NCBI RefSeq assembly: GCF_003026215.1
Contig: NZ_PYOC01000002.1
Location: 434,001-498,000, forward strand
Direction of reading: 5' to 3'
Source: Photobacterium indicum
Lineage (GTDB): Bacteria > Pseudomonadota > Gammaproteobacteria > Enterobacterales > Vibrionaceae
Length of the DNA stretch: 64,000 bases
A program made the translations under genes and the position numbers. Positions 58,637-64,000 of the stretch are shown piece after piece (position 1 is the first letter of the stretch; each line of letters opens with the position of its first letter). The notes below the pieces were generated by a model. The model did not search any database and had not been told where the DNA came from. It was given only the letters and a program-made list of their open reading frames with translations.

Positions 58637-61600
58637 TTAGTCTCTTGGTGGCGGAGGCGGTGCTAATACCTCACGGTTACCATTATGACCAGGAGCACTT
58701 ACAATACCGTGTGCTTGAAGTTGCTCGACAATTCGAGCCGCGCGGTTATAACCAATTTTAAATTTACGCTGAACACCCGATACCGAACCACGACGAGTTT
58801 CAGTCACAAATGCCGCTACATCATCAAATAGTTGGTCCAGATCTTCATCACCAGATGCCGCTTCACCTGGAAGCAATCCTTCAGAACCTTGATCTGCACT
58901 TAGAATGCTATCTATGTACTGAGGTTTCCCTCTCGCTTTCCAATCGTTCACAACGTTATGTACATCATCATCTGATGCGAATGCACCGTGTACACGAATG
59001 GTATGACTTTGACCCGATGGTAAATACAGCATATCACCCATGCCCAATAGTGATTCAGCACCGCCCTGATCCAGAATCGTACGGGAGTCAGTTTTGGTTG
59101 ATACTGTAAATGCCATACGTGTAGGAATGTTAGCTTTAATCAAACCTGTAATAACATCAACAGATGGGCGCTGAGTGGCCAGAATAAGGTGAATACCTGC
59201 GGCACGGGCTTTTTGAGCCAAACGGGCAATTAGTTCTTCAACCTTCTTACCAACTACCATCATCAAGTCAGCAAACTCATCGACGATAACAACAATACTT
59301 GGCATCTTTTCTAGCAGTGGCGCATGCTCTGCCATGCTGTCACCAGGTTTCCACAATGGGTCATAGATTGGGAAACCAGCATCAGCCGCTTCTTTCAATT
59401 TAGCGTTATAACCCGATAAGTTTCGCACTCCAACGGCTGCCATCAACTTATAACGACGCTCCATTTCCCCTACACACCAACGTAATGCATTACCCGCATC
59501 TTTCATGTCGGTAACAACCTCGGTTAATAGGTGCGGAATACCTTCATAAATTGAAAGTTCCAACATTTTCGGGTCAATCATAATGAAACGACAATCTTCT
59601 GGCGTACATTTGTACAGCAAGCTCAGAATCATTACGTTAACACCAACAGACTTACCAGAACCTGTCGTACCAGCCACTAATAAGTGTGGCATCTTACTTA
59701 AATCTGCAACAACCGCTTCGCCAGCAATATCGTTACCTAAAACAACAGGCAATGCACTATTCATATTCTGAAAGCGATCACTAGCAACCACTTCAGACAT
59801 GTAAACTGTTTCACGATTTCGATTGGGTAATTCCAAGCCTACATACGGTTTACCAGGAATCACTTCCACCACGCGTACTGCAATTGCCGATAATGCACGG
59901 GCTAAATCTTTGGCTAAGCCTGAAATACGGCTTACTTTTACGCCTGGAGCAAGATCCAACTCATAACGCGTAATAACAGGACCAGGGTAAACCCCCGCTA
60001 CTCGTGCTTTGATTTTATAATCTTCCAGCTTTGCTTCAACCAAGCGGGCTGTTTCCATCAGCTCTTCTTCTGACGCAGGTTCTACGTTCTGTCTCGCTGG
60101 GGCCAACAAATCAATGGTTGGCATTGGCGATGTTGGCACTGGAAGATCTGGCGCTGACTTCATCAAAAACGGATTATCTAAACCCGCGGCATGCACTTGT
60201 TCTTTTTGCGCCTGACGAATTTTCTGCAAGAAAATTTCTTCATCAGTCAATTCTTCGACATTGTCTTGTTGCGAACGATCTAGCTCAGATAACCCATCTT
60301 GGACACCAATTTCAATACTGCTAGGTTCAGCTACAACCTGCTCTACATGGGCTGGCGACATTGGTGTTGCTGTTTGTTCTGGAGGGTGAACTGGCGTTTG
60401 AGTGCTGCTTGATTGAGGTATATGTACCGGTGGCACTGGCACCGATGTTTGTTCAGTAACCCTTTGTGATACTTGCTCTATGTTTGCTGTTGGTGCTTGT
60501 ATTGGCTCAAAAGGAGCAGATATATCAACCAGTGACTCATCACTTATCGCCGACATAGCTGGCATTACAACGCTTGCAGCAACCGCAGGTGCAACAACAG
60601 GTGCAATATTCTGAGCGACCTGCGTAACAACCTCTTCGACACCTTCATGTTGCTCTTCAACATACATGGTGAAATCTTCATCTTTTTCTAGCTCTCGCTC
60701 TAACTCTGCAATGGTTAGTCCTTTTGCTTGAGTCGTTGATGTAAGTTCAATCGGGTCTGTTTGTTCAAGGCTAGTGCTACTTACAGCACCGTTATTCACA
60801 AGGATACTTTCTTGCGCATCAGGCTTAACCGCCAGATTAGGTTCAGGGACACGAACAGAAGTCGTCACATCCATCAATGGATCGGCTAGTTGCTCGCCTT
60901 GCACCATCGTCACTTCTTGAGCTGCTACATTGTTTGCAACAACATGGTTTTCAATAACCCTGTTTGCAACAACAAGGTCTTCAATAACATTGTTTTCAAC
61001 AGCACTGCTAGCAACAGCACTGCCTGCCACGGCAGTTGCCGCAACTACTGGTTGACGGAATGTATTATCAGAAGCAGGTTGTTGTGTGGCTGTTTGTGTG
61101 CGATTTGGCATCACAATCTGTGGCGTAGATTCTGAATTCCAAGCCTGAGAAGGCGCATCTGCTAATACAGGTTCAGGAGAAGCACTCTTAGAAAAATTAA
61201 TTTCTGGTGTTACTCTTCGACCATACGAAGCAAGTAATACATCGTCCGCATCAACCTCTGCTGGTTGTTCAAGCTGAAGCTGTTTAGCATATGCAGTTTG
61301 CTGTTCATCAGGAATGTCGGTTGCAAATGGGGTCAGCGTTTCCGATTTATCTGAACGGACAGTATTTAATAACCGTGATATCCCTCTAAGGGTTTTATCA
61401 CCGATGGTATCAACAATGGTTAGCCAAGAAATCCCCGTAAACAGTGTAAAACCAACCGCCCAGAAAAACATCAAGACCAATGTCGTACCAAGTACATTTA
61501 GCAGAGGTAATGCCATGTTAGACACAACATCGCCAATTACACCACCAGACGAGAAATACCAAATATCATCAAAGTTTAAATCAGCTAAACCACAGCTTGT

Positions 61601-61963
61601 AAGAAACAGCAGAAGCATGCCTAATAATCGTGTGCCATAAATCATATAATCAATAGAAGCAGGCTCACTACGATGACGGAATAGCACCCACGCAGCTAAA
61701 ACAATGGCAGCGGGTAAAGGGTAAGCTAATGAGCCTAATGTGAAAAAGAATGTGTCTGCGACAAACGCACCCAATGCCCCAGCCTTATTCTGAACTTGAC
61801 CTTCCCAAGCAGTTTGAGACCATGATGGATCGGCGGGGTCAAAACTGACCAAGGCAATCATAATAAAAATGGCAGCCAAAATACCAATGATCAAAAAGCT
61901 TTCAAGAATGCGTTGACCACCCGAAAGACGTAATTTGGGCTGTTTGCTTTTAACCTTCCTCAA
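58637..61963 (-). CDS. ftsK: DNA translocase FtsK
   Basis: FtsK is a septal DNA pump that clears chromosome ends and activates XerCD at dif. The 1108-residue protein has four N-terminal membrane segments (about 22-190), a variable Glu/Pro/Gln-rich linker of about 400 residues, and the RecA-like motor with Walker [13 protein letters not shown] (about 780) and Walker [14 protein letters not shown] winged gamma domain that reads KOPS ([21 protein letters not shown]) sits at the end. The C-terminus ends in Pro-rich APPPPPRD. The linker holds short tandem repeats at 60931-60990. Confidence 0.96.
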   Translation of the reverse strand: MRKVKSKQPKLRLSGGQRILESFLIIGILAAIFIMIALVSFDPADPSWSQTAWEGQVQNKAGALGAFVADTFFFTLGSLAYPLPAAIVLAAWVLFRHRSEPASIDYMIYGTRLLGMLLLFLTSCGLADLNFDDIWYFSSGGVIGDVVSNMALPLLNVLGTTLVLMFFWAVGFTLFTGISWLTIVDTIGDKTLRGISRLLNTVRSDKSETLTPFATDIPDEQQTAYAKQLQLEQPAEVDADDVLLASYGRRVTPEINFSKSASPEPVLADAPSQAWNSESTPQIVMPNRTQTATQQPASDNTFRQPVVAATAVAGSAVASSAVENNVIEDLVVANRVIENHVVANNVAAQEVTMVQGEQLADPLMDVTTSVRVPEPNLAVKPDAQESILVNNGAVSSTSLEQTDPIELTSTTQAKGLTIAELERELEKDEDFTMYVEEQHEGVEEVVTQVAQNIAPVVAPAVAASVVMPAMSAISDESLVDISAPFEPIQAPTANIEQVSQRVTEQTSVPVPPVHIPQSSSTQTPVHPPEQTATPMSPAHVEQVVAEPSSIEIGVQDGLSELDRSQQDNVEELTDEEIFLQKIRQAQKEQVHAAGLDNPFLMKSAPDLPVPTSPMPTIDLLAPARQNVEPASEEELMETARLVEAKLEDYKIKARVAGVYPGPVITRYELDLAPGVKVSRISGLAKDLARALSAIAVRVVEVIPGKPYVGLELPNRNRETVYMSEVVASDRFQNMNSALPVVLGNDIAGEAVVADLSKMPHLLVAGTTGSGKSVGVNVMILSLLYKCTPEDCRFIMIDPKMLELSIYEGIPHLLTEVVTDMKDAGNALRWCVGEMERRYKLMAAVGVRNLSGYNAKLKEAADAGFPIYDPLWKPGDSMAEHAPLLEKMPSIVVIVDEFADLMMVVGKKVEELIARLAQKARAAGIHLILATQRPSVDVITGLIKANIPTRMAFTVSTKTDSRTILDQGGAESLLGMGDMLYLPSGQSHTIRVHGAFASDDDVHNVVNDWKARGKPQYIDSILSADQGSEGLLPGEAASGDEDLDQLFDDVAAFVTETRRGSVSGVQRKFKIGYNRAARIVEQLQAHGIVSAPGHNGNREVLAPPPPPRD
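60931..60990 (-). repeat. Two-copy 30-bp tandem repeat in the FtsK linker
   Basis: TGTTTGCAACAACATGGTTT and the next ten bases recur once with three or four changes, and a third decayed copy starts at 60991. The encoded unit is an (V/I)(I/V)E(N/D)xVVANxV type Val/Asn-rich segment. Frame is kept. Confidence 0.8.
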
Positions 61964-62441
61964 AAAAAACTCCGGTGTAACTATTTAATTGCCAAAACAA
62001 GAACCTGATTTTTACTCAGAATTCATACTCTTAGTTGTGAATAACTCAATAATCTTAATATGCTTATTGTAAAGGAAATCGCCATATTTTGATGACTTAT
62101 TAAAATTTTATTACCAATTAACCAATTTTTATTACCAATACAGACTGCAATCACACTAAGCAATTAACCATAATAAAGGGGAAAAGCCGCATTATCATGA
62201 TAAATGGCTTAATATCATTAATCATAAAAAAACTCTATTGTAGACGTTTATCCCTCGAAAAAATTCATCCTTTTGTCAATTCACATTAATGTTTAATAAA
62301 TTGAATAATAATCACGCGATTCGTCAACATTTAGACCCAAAAGCAATAGATACAAATCGAGCGGCACTAGGCCGCTCGATTCAATTCTTTACTCAGCCAC
62401 AATGTAACTAAATAACCATCTTACGATGGATCACAAAGCCA
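61964..62441. other. AT-rich region between ftsK and lrp
   Basis: The 478 bases hold the ftsK promoter and the 3' end of the lrp unit. AATCGAGCGGC and GCCGCTCGATT form an 11-bp inverted repeat at 62355-62381, probably the lrp terminator, though its T run is short. No gene was recognised in the rest. Confidence 0.5.
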
Positions 62442-62936
62442 TTAGCGAGTTTTGATAACCAAATTATTGGTTTGCTTAACTTCTTCCATCACAACATAAG
62501 TACGCGTGTCGTTTACACCTGGTAGACGAAGTAAGGTTTCGCCCAACAGTTTACGGTAAGCAGACATATCGCATACACGTGTCTTCAACAGGTAATCGAA
62601 ATCACCTGAAACTAGATGACACTCTTGAATATCTTCAAGTTCTTGAACTGATTTATTAAATTGTTCAAAAACATCAGGTGCGCCACGATTTAGTGTGATT
62701 TCAACAAATACAAGTAAGGATGCATCTAGAAACTGAGGGTTTAGCAGCGCAGTATAACCACTGATGTAACCTTGTCGTTCTAGTCGACGCACACGCTCAA
62801 GACATGGTGTTGGAGAAAGACCTACACGCTTAGACAACTCAACATTTGAAATGCGGCCATCTTTCTGTAGTTCGTTCAATATGTTGCGGTCAATGCGATC
62901 CAATTCCTTGGATGGTTTCTTTTTGGTATCTACCAT
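62442..62936 (-). CDS. lrp: Leucine-responsive regulatory protein
   Basis: Lrp is a global feast/famine regulator of amino-acid metabolism. The 164-residue product is the same length as E. coli Lrp. It has an N-terminal helix-turn-helix (RNILNELQKDGRISNVELSKRVGLS, quoted in part: ISNVELSKRVGLSPTPC) and a C-terminal RAM/effector domain (HLVSGDFDYLLKTRV). It is divergent from the alanine dehydrogenase gene, a classical Lrp-linked pair; the 157-base gap probably contains Lrp sites. Confidence 0.96.
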   Translation of the reverse strand: MVDTKKKPSKELDRIDRNILNELQKDGRISNVELSKRVGLSPTPCLERVRRLERQGYISGYTALLNPQFLDASLLVFVEITLNRGAPDVFEQFNKSVQELEDIQECHLVSGDFDYLLKTRVCDMSAYRKLLGETLLRLPGVNDTRTYVVMEEVKQTNNLVIKTR

Positions 62937-63093
62937 TTTTTATTCCACCTTCTTACTTCCTTGCAAAAAAATATACTACAACTTTCTAATATTTAGAATC
63001 AAATACTCTGATAGTCAAACTATACTGCCATTAGATCCGTATTTTTAACCTCGTCACTAGCAACAAAAACTAGTAGACCACGGAGGTAACAGT

Positions 63094-64000
63094 ATGATCA
63101 TTGGTGTACCTAAAGAAATCAAAAATCACGAGTACCGTGTTGGTCTGATTCCAGCTAGCGTTCGCGAACTTATCTCGTTCGGCCACCAAGTTGTCATAGA
63201 AACCAATGCCGGTGCAGGTATTGGTCTCACAGATGCTGACTACAAAGCTGCAGGAGCTTCCATTATTTCTAACGCTAAAGAAGTTTTTACCAGATCAGAG
63301 ATGATTATTAAAGTAAAAGAGCCCCAAGCAGTAGAAAGAACTATGTTACACGAAGGACAGATTTTATTCACCTACCTTCATCTCGCACCAGATTTTCCAC
63401 AAACAGAAGACCTGATAAAGAGCAAAGCTATCTGCATAGCTTATGAGACCGTAACAGATAATAAGGGTACATTACCACTACTAGCACCAATGTCTGAGGT
63501 CGCTGGACGCATGTCGATTCAAGCTGGAGCCCAAACTTTAGAGAATTCACGCGGTGGTCGTGGGTTATTATTAAGTGGAGTACCTGGGGTCGAGCCAGCT
63601 AGAGTCATAATTTTAGGTGGCGGTGTTGTAGGGTCAAATGCAGCACGAATGGCTGTAGGTATGAGAGCTGACGTGACAATACTCGATAAGAATATTGATA
63701 CCTTACGCGCATTAGATGCTGAATTTCAAGGTAAAGCAAAAGTCATTTATTCTACAAAAGAAGCCATTGATAGGTTAGTTGTACAAGCCGATTTGATTAT
63801 TGGTGCTATTTTGATCCCTGGTGCAGCAGCGCCAAAATTAATTACTGCCGCTCACCTTAAAATGATGAAATCAGGCTCTGCGCTGGTTGATGTCGCGATT
63901 GATCAAGGGGGGTGCTTTGAAACCTCTCATCCTACAACACACGCTGATCCAACCTTTATAATCGATGACATTGTCCATTACTGTGTTGCTAATATGCCGG
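63094..64000 (+). CDS. ald: Alanine dehydrogenase, C-terminus cut by the window edge
   Basis: Ald reversibly converts L-alanine to pyruvate, ammonia and NADH. The open frame runs 302 codons to the window edge; the full enzyme should be about 370 residues. It shows MIIGVPKEIK, substrate-binding Arg15 and Lys75 (VKEPQ), catalytic His96 (YLHLA) and the Rossmann ILGGGVVG near 173-180. GGAGG lies 7 nt before the ATG. Its placement beside lrp suggests Lrp control of alanine use. Confidence 0.95.
   Translation, partial: MIIGVPKEIKNHEYRVGLIPASVRELISFGHQVVIETNAGAGIGLTDADYKAAGASIISNAKEVFTRSEMIIKVKEPQAVERTMLHEGQILFTYLHLAPDFPQTEDLIKSKAICIAYETVTDNKGTLPLLAPMSEVAGRMSIQAGAQTLENSRGGRGLLLSGVPGVEPARVIILGGGVVGSNAARMAVGMRADVTILDKNIDTLRALDAEFQGKAKVIYSTKEAIDRLVVQADLIIGAILIPGAAAPKLITAAHLKMMKSGSALVDVAIDQGGCFETSHPTTHADPTFIIDDIVHYCVANMP

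Overview
The window looks like an ordinary stretch of the main chromosome of a marine gammaproteobacterium of the Vibrionaceae, most likely Photobacterium. This is inferred from the AT-rich base composition, from gene orders shared with Vibrio and E. coli (yceD-rpmF-plsX-fabH-fabD-fabG-acpP-fabF-pabC-mltG-tmk-holB-tatD-ptsG; udk-apbC divergent from metG; lrp-ftsK-lolA-rarA-serS), and from a TfoX/TfoY-type competence regulator. No rRNA, tRNA, prophage, integron, transposase or CRISPR array was recognised. Both edges cut genes: a DASS-type carboxylate transporter on the left and alanine dehydrogenase on the right.

1-14.7 kb is the more variable part. It holds a transporter (DASS), a MATE efflux pump, a CBS protein, a DUF945 protein, a REC-cNMP-histidine kinase with its own receiver protein, fermentative D-lactate dehydrogenase, a small outer-membrane barrel protein, a DsdC-like LysR regulator, a TfoX/TfoY regulator, a Lon-N-domain/HDOD pair and a LysO-type exporter. 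Two MITE-like elements with the same terminal inverted repeats (78 bp and 266 bp) lie here.

15-34 kb is housekeeping: the glucose PTS permease, then a long leftward run from yceD to tatD covering fatty-acid synthesis, phospholipid initiation, folate (pabC), peptidoglycan release (mltG) and replication (tmk, holB). It is punctuated by intrinsic terminators after acpP and fabF. yceF, a HAD phosphatase, rluC and the rne gene with its long regulatory leader follow.

34-48 kb mixes a SulP transporter, a DUF3313 lipoprotein, a compact cobT-cobS-cobO set for late cobalamin assembly, psiE, a Dcu-type C4-dicarboxylate antiporter with a perfect FNR-box match upstream, membrane proteins (YdjM-like, YihY, AsmA) and a second CBS protein.

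48-64 kb is again conserved: udk, apbC, metG, a GltP-type symporter, an unrecognised membrane-anchored protein, serS, rarA, lolA, ftsK, lrp and the divergent alanine dehydrogenase gene.

Several start codons were moved from the longest open frame on ribosome-binding-site and family evidence. Non-ATG starts are common (GTG: MATE, histidine kinase, tfoX/tfoY, tatD, mltG, cobS; TTG: ydjM-like, rarA). Nothing in the window forms a clearly new multi-gene system. The points most worth a second look are the duplicated receiver pair with a degenerate kinase-borne copy, the MITE-like elements, the Lon-N/HDOD pair, the missing riboswitch upstream of the TfoX/TfoY gene, and several strong dyads in leaders.
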